Notes: generated from the sequence alone by a model not told the origin. DNA of 64,000 nucleotides from Arthrobacter sp. CAN_C5 (GCF_017875735.1 NZ_JAGGMZ010000001.1:2418001-2482000), one strand, 5' to 3'. Shown: positions 17,921 to 28,069, numbered from the stretch's first letter. Numbers and translations are program-made.

Positions 17921-18419
17921 TCACCGCTTCATTGGCGACGACGACGGCCGAAGCGCAGAGAGCTGCGCCGCGCGGCCGAGCCAGGGGTCGACGTCGGCCG
18001 CCCACCGAGTCACGATGGTGGCAGCCCGATCAGCATCCCTGCGCGTTAGACCCTCGATCAGCGGACCAACCACATCGTGCGCAAGCGGATCGACCAGTTC
18101 CCGCGTTCCTGCCTCGCGGAGGAATCCCTCAAGACGTGTCAGGTCGCTGGCCACCAGCAGCGGCAGCTTCGTCTGCAGGACGACGACTGCCGCGAGCCGG
18201 CGTTCGAAAACCGGAATCGCCCAGAGCTCGGAGCTGAGGGCGAGCACGGCGTCGTGCTCCAACCCCCGGTAGCGGCGGAACGCATCACGGACGGTGCCGC
18301 GCACCGCGCCCACCGACGAGCCGTACCGCCGCAGGCCGTCGGGACCCGGATCCGCTGCCCGCTCCCACGACGCCTCACGCTGCAGCCCAGCATCGATGAA
18401 CTCCCCGGCATCACTCACC
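17921..18419 (-). CDS. AlkD-like DNA alkylation repair protein, C-terminally truncated
   Basis: The product aligns with the middle of AlkD HEAT-repeat glycosylases: LEHDAVLALSSELWAIPVFERRLAAVVVLQ, ELVDPLAHDVVGPLI and VTRWAADVDPWLGRAAQLSAL. It then ends after about 165 residues, whereas the family runs to about 230. The C-terminal helix carrying the conserved GW(V/A)LR segment is missing in every frame downstream, and the tryptophan pair before VDxxA is replaced (TRELVD). The start is uncertain: GTG 18419 is given, GTG 18445 is in frame. Probably a degenerate or non-catalytic paralogue. Confidence 0.6.
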
Positions 18420-18500
18420 CATCCATTCTCAACCGGCTCAGGCACCGCGTCGAATACCGCAACTGGGTAGGAAGGCTACTGAGGGTGGCCGGACCCTCGG

Positions 18501-18600
18501 TATACTGGTGTAGGTAAATGTCCCAAGACTGCTAAAGGTGCTGGTCTAACTGCGTACGAAACCGGGGTCCTCTGATGACCCCAGTCATTGTTGTTCTTTC
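18501..18600 (+). promoter_or_regulatory. Promoter and structured leader with attenuator-like hairpin
   Basis: A TATACT -10-like box at 18501-18506 is followed by a ~160-base untranslated leader before the first CNNM gene. Within it GGGGTC (18564-18569) pairs with GACCCC (18577-18582) and is followed by the T-rich run TTGTTGTTCTTTC, the layout of an intrinsic attenuator. The conserved-looking stretch between (AAATGTCCC, AAGACTGC, GGTGCTGGTC) could be a sensing domain. No known riboswitch class was recognised. Confidence 0.45.
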
Positions 18601-18665
18601 AATCTAAGTCTTGAGCTGTATCGCTGCCGTGAGTTTTCACCGGTCAGCAGCGGGGGGTCCGCATT

Positions 18666-20096
18666 ATGACGATCACCCTGCTCACGCTTCTGCTCGGCGT
18701 CATCATTATCCTCGCCATTATTGCCGCCAACGGCTATTTTGTGGCCCAGGAATTCGCTTACATGTCAGTCGACCGGAACAAGCTGGCTGCCAGCGCCGAA
18801 GCTGGCGACGTAGCTGCCCAACGCGCCCTGAAGGTCACCAAACGGACGTCCTTCATGCTTTCCGGCGCCCAACTCGGTATTACCGTCACGGGCCTCCTCA
18901 TTGGTTACGTCGCTGAGCCGCTGGTCGGTGAATCGCTGGGCCTCCTCCTCGGCGGCGCCGGGGTGCCCATGGCGCTCGGCATCTCGATCGGCACCGTGCT
19001 GGCGCTGGTCATCGCCGCGGTGGTGCAGATGATCTTCGGCGAGCTGTATCCGAAGAACCTGGCCATCGCCAATCCCGAGCCAATGGCCCGCGGGCTGGCG
19101 CGGTCGACCACCATCTACCTCGCCACCTTTGGCTGGCTGATCACGATTTTCGACCACTCGGCCAACGCGCTGCTCAAGCTCGTGCGCGTGGAACCGGTGC
19201 ATGACGTCGACACCACCGCCACCGCGGAGGACCTTGACCGGATTGTCTCCGACTCCCGCCAGAGTGGCGACCTGCCGGAGGAACTGTCGATGCTGATCGA
19301 CCGTATCCTCGACTTCCCGGACCGGGACATCGAGCACGCTATGATTCCACGCTCCCAGGTCGGCACGGTGGGACCCCTGGCAACAGTGGGCCAGGTGCGT
19401 ATCCTGATGGCCGATGCCCATACCCGGTACCCGGTGGTATCGGAATCCGAGGAGCCCCTCGGCGTTGTGCAGCTTGCCGACATCCTGCCCTCAAGCGTGA
19501 GCGACGACGCACTGGTGACCACAGTGATGCACCCACCGCTCGTCCTGCCCACGCTGATGTCACTCCCCGATGCGCTGGAGCAGTTGATGAACTCCCGCAA
19601 CGAACTCGCCTGCGTCATCGATGAATACGGCGGCTTTACCGGCGTCATCACCGTGGAGGACCTCGCCGAAGAGCTGGTGGGCGAACTGACCGACGAGCAC
19701 GACGACGAAGCGCCGCCCACGATCGAAACCAGGGAAGACAACACGTGGCGGATGAGCGGCGACGTTCACGTCGACGAGGTGGAGCGGGCCATCGGGCACG
19801 ACCTGCCCGAGGGCGACTACGAGACCATTTCCGGTGTGCTGATCGCCGCACGCGGCCAGCTGCCGGTCATCGGCGAAACCGTGACGGTGGTGCTACCCGA
19901 TGATCCCCGCGATCTGGTGGAGGACGAGCCGGTACGGCGGGTGCTCGACGTCGAAGTCCTCGACGTCGCACGCCATGTACCGAGCGAACTGCTCGTACGA
20001 CTGATCGAGGTAACACCCGAGAACGCCGACGCCGGTGACCGTGCCGAACGCCGCACCGATGCCCAGGACGACACCAGTGAGGATGAGACCCGATGA
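18666..20096 (+). CDS. CNNM/HlyC-type membrane protein with CBS pair and CorC domain
   Basis: A 476-aa hemolysin-family (DUF21) protein: four N-terminal membrane segments (residues ~1-190) with FMLSGAQLGITVTGLLIGYVAEP, then a CBS pair (IEHAMIPRSQVGTV, VIDEYGGFTGVITVEDLAEELVGEL) and a C-terminal CorC/HlyC transporter-associated domain (MSGDVHVDEVERAIG with LPEGDYETISG). Family members are linked to Mg2+ or Co2+ export. The downstream paralogue overlaps its stop (ATGA). A structured leader precedes it, so metal- or stress-dependent attenuation is possible (inference). Confidence 0.93.
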   Translation: MTITLLTLLLGVIIILAIIAANGYFVAQEFAYMSVDRNKLAASAEAGDVAAQRALKVTKRTSFMLSGAQLGITVTGLLIGYVAEPLVGESLGLLLGGAGVPMALGISIGTVLALVIAAVVQMIFGELYPKNLAIANPEPMARGLARSTTIYLATFGWLITIFDHSANALLKLVRVEPVHDVDTTATAEDLDRIVSDSRQSGDLPEELSMLIDRILDFPDRDIEHAMIPRSQVGTVGPLATVGQVRILMADAHTRYPVVSESEEPLGVVQLADILPSSVSDDALVTTVMHPPLVLPTLMSLPDALEQLMNSRNELACVIDEYGGFTGVITVEDLAEELVGELTDEHDDEAPPTIETREDNTWRMSGDVHVDEVERAIGHDLPEGDYETISGVLIAARGQLPVIGETVTVVLPDDPRDLVEDEPVRRVLDVEVLDVARHVPSELLVRLIEVTPENADAGDRAERRTDAQDDTSEDETR

Positions 20097-21115
20097 CGGA
20101 CCCATTGACCGTAACCCTGGTGACCGTGCTGCTCATCGTCCTCAGTGCCTTCTTCGTGGTGATCGAGTTCGCCTTGCTGGGCGCGCGTCGTTACCGTCTG
20201 GAAGCCGAGGCCGCCAACAACCGGTCCGCCCGCGCAGCATTGCGCGGCATCAACGAACTGACAATCATGCTTGCCGGTGCCCAGCTGGGTATCACGGCCT
20301 GCACCTTCGCCCTGGGAGCAATCACCAAGCCAGCTGTCGACGCCTGGCTGGGACCGGTCCTCGGATCGTGGGGCGTGCCTGCCGGCATCGCGGGCGGGAC
20401 GGCCTTCGCCCTGTCCCTACTGTTCGTCACGTTCCTCCACCTGGTGGTGGGAGAGATGGCGCCCAAGTCCTGGGCGATTGCCCACCCGGAGCGTTCGGCC
20501 AAACTGATTGGGCTGCCATCCCGGGGATTCATCTGGCTGGTGCGGCCCCTGCTGGTCTGGGTCAATGCCATCGCCAACCGCCTCGTGGCGGCCAGCGGTG
20601 TCACGCCGGTCAACCGGGCTGCAGTGGGCGGGCTCGACGCCGGCTCCATCCGACACCTGGTGGAGCACTCCGCGGCGGCGGGAGCCCTCGACCCCTCCTT
20701 TGAGACACAGCTGTCGGGCGTTCTGGAGCTGGAGACGCTCACGGTTCGGTCGCTGATCGCGCCCGACGGGAAACCGACCGTCGTCCCCGACACGGCCTCG
20801 GTGGCAGACGTGCAGGAAGTAGCGGCGCGCTCCAAGCATCTCCGGATTTTGGTGCAGGGCACCGCCGGTGAGGCGCCGGGCGTCATCCATGTGCGGGACA
20901 CGCTCCTTGAGCCCGCGGAGCGACGGGTACGCGAGCTGGCAGGGCCCGCATTCCTGCTGGAGGCCGACGTGCCCGTGTATGAAGCGCTCGCCCAGATCCG
21001 CAGCGCAAGCGTGCAGCTGGCGGCGGTGATGGACAACGGTGAGTTCGTGGGCGTGATCACCCTGTCCGACGTCCTGCGCCGGGTACTCCCAATGTCGATG
21101 ACCCCCGCCGCGTAG
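20093..21115 (+). CDS. CNNM-type membrane protein with CBS pair, lacking CorC domain
   Basis: A 340-aa paralogue of its upstream neighbour: FFVVIEFALLGARRYRLE, IMLAGAQLGITACTFALG and VTFLHLVVGEMAPKSWAIAHPE are the membrane domain; LTVRSLIAPDGKPTV and VMDNGEFVGVITLSDVLRR are the CBS pair. It ends without the CorC/HlyC tail. The start is inside the previous stop, so the two are made together and probably act as a heteromer, as paired CNNM genes often do in actinobacteria. Confidence 0.93.
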   Translation: MTDPLTVTLVTVLLIVLSAFFVVIEFALLGARRYRLEAEAANNRSARAALRGINELTIMLAGAQLGITACTFALGAITKPAVDAWLGPVLGSWGVPAGIAGGTAFALSLLFVTFLHLVVGEMAPKSWAIAHPERSAKLIGLPSRGFIWLVRPLLVWVNAIANRLVAASGVTPVNRAAVGGLDAGSIRHLVEHSAAAGALDPSFETQLSGVLELETLTVRSLIAPDGKPTVVPDTASVADVQEVAARSKHLRILVQGTAGEAPGVIHVRDTLLEPAERRVRELAGPAFLLEADVPVYEALAQIRSASVQLAAVMDNGEFVGVITLSDVLRRVLPMSMTPAA

Positions 21116-21143
21116 GTCCTCAGTGCGAATGGCCGATGGGGCC

Positions 21144-21965
21144 CTAGGACGGAATCAATTCGATTTCGCTCTGGGCCTCGGCGGCCAGTCTTTTTAAGGT
21201 CAGTTCGTCAGCCGCGGAGAACCCGCGGGGCGAATCGTCGATCACGCAGAGGGTGCCGATGGGCCAGCCGCCCGGGCCACGGAGGGCGTAGCCCGCGTAG
21301 AACCTGATGTGTGGCTTGAGCTGGACGAGTGGGTTGTTGCTGAACGACTTGTCAGCCAGAGCATTGGGCACCACCATGGACTGCCGGTTCCGGATCGTCT
21401 GGTTACAGAAGGAAATCCGGCGCGGGACATTCGCCCCGATGGGTCCGGTCACCGATTTGATGAACTGGCGATGCTGGCCGATGAGTGCAATGGACGCCGA
21501 GCTGACTCCGAACGCCGCCCGGGCCTCGCGCGTGATCCGGTCAAACCGTTCCTCCGGCGCAGACCCCATCAGACCGGTGAGGTGCAGAGACCGCAGACGT
21601 CGGGTTTCGGCGCCGTTCAGGGGAAACAGCGCTGCAGCCGAGATGGTCAGCCGCTTCAGCGCCGGGTCGGTCGGGCTCTCGAACGTGCTCTCGGAAGGGA
21701 TGCCTGAGGCCAGCGATATGTTGTCGGTGGTGTAGGCGGCCCGTCGCACGGGTGAGCGCCCGTCGTCGAGCATCTCGTTGATGGCATGCGAGACCATGTC
21801 CCGTTCGAAGTCGCCGAGCTGGAGGAGGCCGCTCACATACGCCTTGAACTCCAGGACGTCGCAGGAGCCCCCGATGCTGGTGTAGACCTCCCATGCGGCG
21901 TCGAGGTCGAGCCCGGAGTTCACGGCAGCGAGGCGCGTGAACCACTGCTGCAGGTGGGGATTCAT
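21144..21965 (-). CDS. GAF-domain protein cotranscribed with an ECF sigma factor
   Basis: A 273-aa protein with an N-terminal helical region (MNPHLQQWFTRLAAVNSG, then an ~85-aa stretch around EFKAYVSGLLQLGDFERDMV) and a C-terminal GAF domain (SASIALIGQHRQFIKS, ISFCNQTIRNRQSMVVPNAL, FYAGYALRGPGGWPIGTLCVID). Such GAF domains bind small ligands or sense redox or light. It starts 19 bases after the sigma factor gene, where a typical SigK operon has the RskA anti-sigma factor. Inference: it may feed a signal to the sigma factor. ATG 21965 chosen; GTG 21977 is an alternative. Confidence 0.8.
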   Translation of the reverse strand: MNPHLQQWFTRLAAVNSGLDLDAAWEVYTSIGGSCDVLEFKAYVSGLLQLGDFERDMVSHAINEMLDDGRSPVRRAAYTTDNISLASGIPSESTFESPTDPALKRLTISAAALFPLNGAETRRLRSLHLTGLMGSAPEERFDRITREARAAFGVSSASIALIGQHRQFIKSVTGPIGANVPRRISFCNQTIRNRQSMVVPNALADKSFSNNPLVQLKPHIRFYAGYALRGPGGWPIGTLCVIDDSPRGFSAADELTLKRLAAEAQSEIELIPS

Positions 21966-21984
21966 AGTGAACGTCACTTTCTGC

Positions 21985-22608
21985 TCACCGTGAATGGGAG
22001 TCGTATCCGTCAGCTTCCAGAGCGTCCCGCAGCCGAATGAGTCCAGCCTGGATCCTCGACTTGGCGGTGGGCAGTTTGATGTGCAGTTTCTCGGCGACCT
22101 CAACATAGGTCAGTCCGCCATAATACGCCAGGTTGATGGCTTCCGCCTGCCGCTCGGTGAGCGACGCGAGGCACTTCCTGACGCTCTCGCACATCAGGGT
22201 GTGATGGACGGCCTCCTCGATGCTGTCCACTTTCACCGCGGCCGACCGCTGGCTGTACGCCGTGTCGCGACCGCTCGAGCTCTGTTCGCTGCGGACCCGG
22301 TCGACAGCACGGCGGTGGGCGAGGGTGAAGATCCAGCTCTGGGCAGACCCCCGGCCGGCGTCGAACTGTCCTGCCGTGGTCCACAGCATGAGGTACACCT
22401 CCTGCACCACTTCCGCTGAAATGGCCGCATTCTTGATCACCCGTAGCACCAGGCCGTAGACCCGCTTACAGGTTTGCGCATAGAGGGAAGCGAATGCCTC
22501 CTGATCTCCCGTAGCGATTCTGACGAGTAAATCAGTCAGCGACGCAGGGGTTGCTTCGGATTCCTGCGGCGAAGCGGTGGGGAGGCTTGCGGTGATCGGG
22601 TATGCCAT
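21985..22608 (-). CDS. ECF RNA polymerase sigma factor (SigK-like)
   Basis: A 207-aa ECF sigma factor. Region 2 shows FASLYAQTCKRVYGLVLRVIKN, EVVQEVYLMLW and SWIFTLAHRRAVDRVR; region 4 shows LTERQAEAINLAYYGGLTYVEVAEKLHI and the recognition helix LPTAKSRIQAGLIRLRD. Sequence is closest to the SigK/ECF19 type. No RskA-like membrane anti-sigma gene is next to it; the following gene encodes a GAF protein. The first 25 residues are a variable Ser/Thr/Pro extension. Confidence 0.9.
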   Translation of the reverse strand: MAYPITASLPTASPQESEATPASLTDLLVRIATGDQEAFASLYAQTCKRVYGLVLRVIKNAAISAEVVQEVYLMLWTTAGQFDAGRGSAQSWIFTLAHRRAVDRVRSEQSSSGRDTAYSQRSAAVKVDSIEEAVHHTLMCESVRKCLASLTERQAEAINLAYYGGLTYVEVAEKLHIKLPTAKSRIQAGLIRLRDALEADGYDSHSR

Positions 22609-22735
22609 GGACGTGCTCGACCTTGAGTTGGTTGTGCAGGATCAACCGATCAGCGCGAGAGAGCTCCGCGGCGCCCAGCACAATCCGAACTATGCCACCC
22701 GGTGGACCTCGTCGCAAGAGGCGGTGTCCAAATCG

Positions 22736-23727
<992 letters not shown>

Positions 23728-23813
23728 CTCGTGCGCTCGGCCTTCAACTGGCCAGTCGTCGGCCTGGCCGGGGCAGCCGGTATCCCTGCCGCAGAACTGG
23801 GCTGCAGCTTCGG

Positions 23814-25340
23814 TCAGTCGACGGTGGTTGCCAGGCGTGGCCCCAGGTCGCGGTACTTGGCGGTCCGCTGGACCAGCAGGTCGTCGATCGGGGCGCCGGC
23901 GAGGGCTGCGAGCTCGTACTCGATGGCTGCCCCCAACCGGAGGCAGAACGCCTTGGCTTCCTCGGCGGCATCGTCGCGCTCATCGACGATGTGGTCCACC
24001 AGCCCGTTCGCGTGCAGTGAGGCCACATTGACTCCCTGGGCCTCGGATAGAGCAGGCGCAAACTCGGTGCTCCGGTGCATGATGGCGCTCGCACCTTCGG
24101 GCGGCAGCGGCGAGAGCCAGGCATGGTGGGCGGCGATGGTCCGGTCGGCGGGGAGTAGCGCCAGCGCCCCTCCCCCGGCCCCCTGGCCCAGCAGCACCGA
24201 GACCGTTGGAGACGCCAGCCCGATCAGGTCATAGAGCGACCGTGCAATCTCGCCGGCAAGCCCGCCCTCCTCAGCTTCCTTCGACAGCGCGGCGCCCGCC
24301 GTGTCAATCACGGTCAGCAGGGGCAGACCGAGTTCCTCGGCCAGCTTCATCCCGCGCCTCGCCTCCCGGAGCGAGGCTGGCCCCATGGCGCTCTCCGGGG
24401 CCGATCGGGACCGGTTGTGGCCCAACACTACGCAGGACTGGTCGCCGAAGCGGGCCAGCGCCAGTTGCAGACCCGGGTCCTTCTCACCCTGCCCGGTGCC
24501 GTTGAGGGGCAGCACATCCTGCGCGGCCCAGGCGAGCAGCCGGCGCAAATCGGGGCGGCGACGGTTCCGGGAGATCTCAATGGACGTCCAGGCGTCGACG
24601 GCAGCAGGTACGACGTCGAGGGTTTCCGGAGGTGCCACCGGCTCGGTGGCCTGTCGGGAGAGCACATTCAGGGCCCGATCGACGATTTCGGGAAGCAGCT
24701 CGGGTGGGACCACCGCGTCGATGAGTCCCTTGTCGTGCAGGTTCTCAGCGACCTGCACGTTCTCCGGGAAAGGAGTGCCGTACAGCGCCTCGTAGACCCG
24801 TGGACCGAGGAACCCGAGCAGAGCGCCAGGTTCGGCGACGGTAACGTGGCCCAGCGACCCCCAGGAGGCCATCACCCCGCCGGTGGTGGGGTGCCGCAGA
24901 TAGACCAGGTAGGGCAACCTGGCCCGGCGGTGGGTGCGGACCGCAGCCGAGATTTTCACCATCGAAAGGAACGCGAGGGTGCCCTCCTGCATTCTGGTAC
25001 CGCCCGACGCCGGTCCCGCCAGCAGCGGAAGTTCCTCACGGGTGGCGCGCTCGATCGCCGCCACGATCCGGTTCGCGGCGGCCAACCCGATGGAACCGGC
25101 AAGGAACCGGAACTCGGACACGATCACTGCGACCCGGCGCCCGCGGATCAGCCCTTCGCCGGTAAGCACCGACTCGTCGACGCCGCTTTTCTCCCGCGCG
25201 GCCTGCAGTTCCCGCTCATACTTTTCGTCGGCGTGCGGGCCGGGGACCGGCTCATCCCAGGAGGCAAAGGTCCCTTGATCGAGGACGACGTCGATCAGTT
25301 CCGCCGCGGTCAGGTGGCGCACCGGCTGGGCCGCCGCCAC
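23814..25340 (-). CDS. Fused acyl-CoA carboxylase carboxyltransferase (AccD-AccA like)
   Basis: A 508-aa protein. The first half is AccD-like (LTGEGLIRGRRVAVIVSEF, the GPASGGTRMQEG loop, GGVMASWGSLGHV) but lacks an N-terminal four-cysteine zinc ribbon; the second half is AccA-like (MKLAEELGLPLLTVIDTAGA, GQGAGGGALALLPADR, LSPLPPEGASAIMHR). No biotin carboxylase or biotin-carrier gene is nearby. GTG 25340 starts one base after the CoA-transferase stop, with GGAGAA upstream. Together with the CoA-transferase and the MatC carrier it suggests malonate-type dicarboxylate metabolism (inference). Confidence 0.85.
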   Translation of the reverse strand: MAAAQPVRHLTAAELIDVVLDQGTFASWDEPVPGPHADEKYERELQAAREKSGVDESVLTGEGLIRGRRVAVIVSEFRFLAGSIGLAAANRIVAAIERATREELPLLAGPASGGTRMQEGTLAFLSMVKISAAVRTHRRARLPYLVYLRHPTTGGVMASWGSLGHVTVAEPGALLGFLGPRVYEALYGTPFPENVQVAENLHDKGLIDAVVPPELLPEIVDRALNVLSRQATEPVAPPETLDVVPAAVDAWTSIEISRNRRRPDLRRLLAWAAQDVLPLNGTGQGEKDPGLQLALARFGDQSCVVLGHNRSRSAPESAMGPASLREARRGMKLAEELGLPLLTVIDTAGAALSKEAEEGGLAGEIARSLYDLIGLASPTVSVLLGQGAGGGALALLPADRTIAAHHAWLSPLPPEGASAIMHRSTEFAPALSEAQGVNVASLHANGLVDHIVDERDDAAEEAKAFCLRLGAAIEYELAALAGAPIDDLLVQRTAKYRDLGPRLATTVD

Positions 25341-25341
25341 G

Positions 25342-26556
25342 CTAGGAGTTCTCCGCCAGGGCGTCGTCGAGCCAGCGCCGGATGTCGGCGCCGTCCTGGT
25401 CCAGCAGGGGTGGGGCGGTGTGGTTGGAGTTGGTGGTCTCCTGTGATGCGCCATCGAAGAACCGTAGCGGCGGTCCGGGGAGGCTGACCTTGCCGAGGAG
25501 TTCGTGCTCGACGTCGATCAGTAGTCCCTGCGATTTGACCTGCTCCCACTCGTAGACCTCATCGAGTGAGCGGACCTTGCCGGCCGGGATTCCTGCCTCG
25601 TTGAGTTTCGCCAGCAACGGTTCGGATTCATAGGCGGCGAAGGCTTTCTCGATCTCGCCGATCAAGAGGTCCCGGTTCCGGACCCGGTCGCCGTTGGTGG
25701 CGAACTCGGCACGGCCGGCGTCGAGCCCGAAGGTGGTGGCGAATTTCTGCCACAGCTTCTCGCTGCCGACGCTGATCTGGACCTTCCCGGCGGCGCAGCT
25801 GAAGAGGCCGTACGGGGCGATGGAGGGGTGGTGGTTGCCCTGTGCCTGCGGCACCTCACCGGCGACGGTGGTCCGGGTGCCCTGGAAGGCATGGACACCA
25901 ACCAGTGCGGCGAGCAGCGAGGTGCGCACCACCTGGCCCATGCCGGTCTTTTCCCGTTCCAGGAGTGCCGCCAGCGCACCGTAGGCTCCGTACATGCCCG
26001 AGAGGAGGTCGGCGATGGGGACGCCGACGCGCTGGGGGTCGTCCGGCCTGGGCCCGGTCAGGGACATCAGGCCTGCTTCGCCCTGCAGGATCTGGTCGTA
26101 GCCGCTCCGGCTGGACTCGGGCCCGTCATGGCCGAAGCCGGTGATTGAGAGGATGACCAGACGGGGGTTGAGCTGATGCATCGCTTCGGTGGAGAACCCC
26201 AGCCGGTCCAGGACTCCGGGTCGGAAGTTCTCGACGACGACGTCGGCCCGCTGAAGGAGCGCCGTCAGGATCTTTTTGCCGTCGTCGCTCTTCAGATCCA
26301 GGGCGATCGATTCCTTATTGCGGTTGCAGGACAGGAAGTAGGTCGCCTGGGGGTTGTCTTCGGGGCCCACGAAGGGTGGGCCCCAACCGCGGGTGTCGTC
26401 GCCGGAACCGGGGTTTTCCACTTTGATCACGCGGGCACCCAGGTCGGCCAGCATCATTCCGGCGTGCGGGCCGGCCAGGGCGCGGCTGAGGTCCACCACG
26501 AGGGTGCCGGCAAGTGGGCCGGATCGCTCTGCGGGGGTGGGGGTAGCTGTGCTCAT
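25342..26556 (-). CDS. CaiB/BaiF class III CoA-transferase
   Basis: A 404-aa protein of the family III CoA-transferases: VVDLSRALAGPHAGMMLADLGARVIKVE at the start, VVVENFRPGVLDRLG, and VGVPIADLLSGMYGAYG containing the catalytic aspartate. These enzymes move CoA between acyl-CoA and a free carboxylic acid. It is the middle gene of the carrier - CoA-transferase - carboxyltransferase run, 59 bases after the carrier and 1 base before the carboxyltransferase. The likely acceptor is the imported dicarboxylate (inference). Confidence 0.92.
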   Translation of the reverse strand: MSTATPTPAERSGPLAGTLVVDLSRALAGPHAGMMLADLGARVIKVENPGSGDDTRGWGPPFVGPEDNPQATYFLSCNRNKESIALDLKSDDGKKILTALLQRADVVVENFRPGVLDRLGFSTEAMHQLNPRLVILSITGFGHDGPESSRSGYDQILQGEAGLMSLTGPRPDDPQRVGVPIADLLSGMYGAYGALAALLEREKTGMGQVVRTSLLAALVGVHAFQGTRTTVAGEVPQAQGNHHPSIAPYGLFSCAAGKVQISVGSEKLWQKFATTFGLDAGRAEFATNGDRVRNRDLLIGEIEKAFAAYESEPLLAKLNEAGIPAGKVRSLDEVYEWEQVKSQGLLIDVEHELLGKVSLPGPPLRFFDGASQETTNSNHTAPPLLDQDGADIRRWLDDALAENS

Positions 26557-26615
26557 GATGTTCTTTCCTCTCAGTGGGGTGGCCGGTTCCGACGTTCAGG
26601 GTCTGAAGCCGAGGC

Positions 26616-27995
26616 TTAGAGCCAGCCCGGAACCACCAGGACCAGCCAGGCGACCAGCGGGCCGACGACGACGATGATGCCGCCGTAGGCAAGGATCTGC
26701 TTGTAGAAGCGGTCCCGGTCGGTGCCCTCGGGTGCATTGGCGAGCACCAGGGCGCCGTTGGTGGAGAACGGCGACACATCGACCACCGTGGAGGCGATCG
26801 AGAGGGCTGCAATGACCCCGATCGCGCCAATTTCGCCGGATTCCAGGAACGGGATGGCCAGCGGGATGAGCGCTGCCAGGATCGCTGTCGAGGAGGCGAA
26901 GGCGGAGACCACTGCCCCGATGTAGCAGATCAGCAGGGCTGCCAGCAGCGGCATGCCGAGGCTGGCCACGCCGTCGGAAACGTACTCGATGGTTCCGGCT
27001 TCCTGCAGGACGCCGACGAAAGTGAGCATGCCGCAGATCAGCAGGACCGTGGACCAGCTGATCTTCTCAACCGCGCCCTTCTGGGACCGTGGCGAGATCA
27101 GTGCGAGGGCGACGGCGACAGTAATGGCGACGAAGCCGACGTCGACCTTGAAGCCGAGGGCGACGACGGCCAGGATGATCAGCCCGGCGATGGTGGCGTA
27201 CTGTGCCAGGGTCTGCTGGGAATCGGTGGCGACAGCGCCGCCGTCGTTCCCTGATGTGGCTTTGCCCTGCAGCGAGTCGGTGCCGGACCCGGTACCGCGG
27301 AAGTCGACGTCGGCGCCCGAGGCGCGGGCTCCCACGCTGGCGCGCATCCGGGCGTCGGCTGCACCTTCGACGAACTGCTCGACGCGGGCGGAGAAGAGCT
27401 TCCGTCCGCCCAGCACCAGGAACAAGACGACGGCGATGAGGAAGTTGAAGATCAGGCTGGAGAGGAAGAGGGCCAACGGGCTGTAGTCGAAGCCCGTGTC
27501 CGCGACGATGCCGTTGACGATGACGCCGTAGACGGCGATGGGCGAGAAGCCGCCCGCCTGTGCACCGTGGACCACCATCATGCCCATCAGGAGGGGGCTG
27601 ATCTTGTGCTTGGCTGCGAAGCCCAGGGCAACGGGAGCCATGATGGCCACGGCGGCGGGGCCAAGCGCGCCGACTGCGGTGATCACACCGGTGATGATGA
27701 ACATGATCCACGGGATCAGGGCCACCCTGCTGCGGACGAGTTTGACCGCTCCGTTGACCAAGAGGTCGATCGTGCCGTTATTTTGGGCGATCGCGAAGAG
27801 ATACGTGACCCCGACCAGGGTCAGGAAGAGACCACCGGGGAAGTTGGCGATGATGTCATCGGTTTCCATGCCGAGGAAGACTGCACCCAGCAGGAAGGCG
27901 CCCACGAAGGCCAGGGCGCCCATGTTGACGGGCAGCAGCGTGGCAATGAGGAACATCGCTGCCAGGATGATGATGGAGAGGAGCGGGACGGACAT
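26616..27995 (-). CDS. MatC-type malonate/dicarboxylate carrier
   Basis: A 459-aa membrane protein with about 11-12 hydrophobic segments. The N-terminal ~150 residues match the MatC_N family: LPVNMGALAFVGAFLLGAVF, FPGGLFLTLVGVTYLFAIAQNNGTID, and LLMGMMVVHGAQAGGFSPIAVYG. A ~55-residue hydrophilic loop (around residue 215-260) separates the two halves. MatC is the carrier of the rhizobial malonate operon matABC. It is the first gene of the run and is divergent from a GntR regulator, the same arrangement as matR-matABC. Confidence 0.88.
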   Translation of the reverse strand: MSVPLLSIIILAAMFLIATLLPVNMGALAFVGAFLLGAVFLGMETDDIIANFPGGLFLTLVGVTYLFAIAQNNGTIDLLVNGAVKLVRSRVALIPWIMFIITGVITAVGALGPAAVAIMAPVALGFAAKHKISPLLMGMMVVHGAQAGGFSPIAVYGVIVNGIVADTGFDYSPLALFLSSLIFNFLIAVVLFLVLGGRKLFSARVEQFVEGAADARMRASVGARASGADVDFRGTGSGTDSLQGKATSGNDGGAVATDSQQTLAQYATIAGLIILAVVALGFKVDVGFVAITVAVALALISPRSQKGAVEKISWSTVLLICGMLTFVGVLQEAGTIEYVSDGVASLGMPLLAALLICYIGAVVSAFASSTAILAALIPLAIPFLESGEIGAIGVIAALSIASTVVDVSPFSTNGALVLANAPEGTDRDRFYKQILAYGGIIVVVGPLVAWLVLVVPGWL

Positions 27996-28058
27996 AGGGC
28001 TTCTTTCGCCGGTGAAAGTGTGATGTGACGCACGTTACCTGCGCACTGGACTAGACTG

Positions 28059-28069
28059 TTAGACACTAA
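28059..28069. promoter_or_regulatory. Possible GntR operator in the matC-like / gntR intergenic region
   Basis: The 11-bp palindrome TTAGACACTAA lies in the 156 bases between the divergent carrier and regulator genes, beside a TAGACT -10-like sequence at 28052-28057. Position suits a FadR-subfamily operator, but the match to any published box is weak. Confidence 0.3.
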
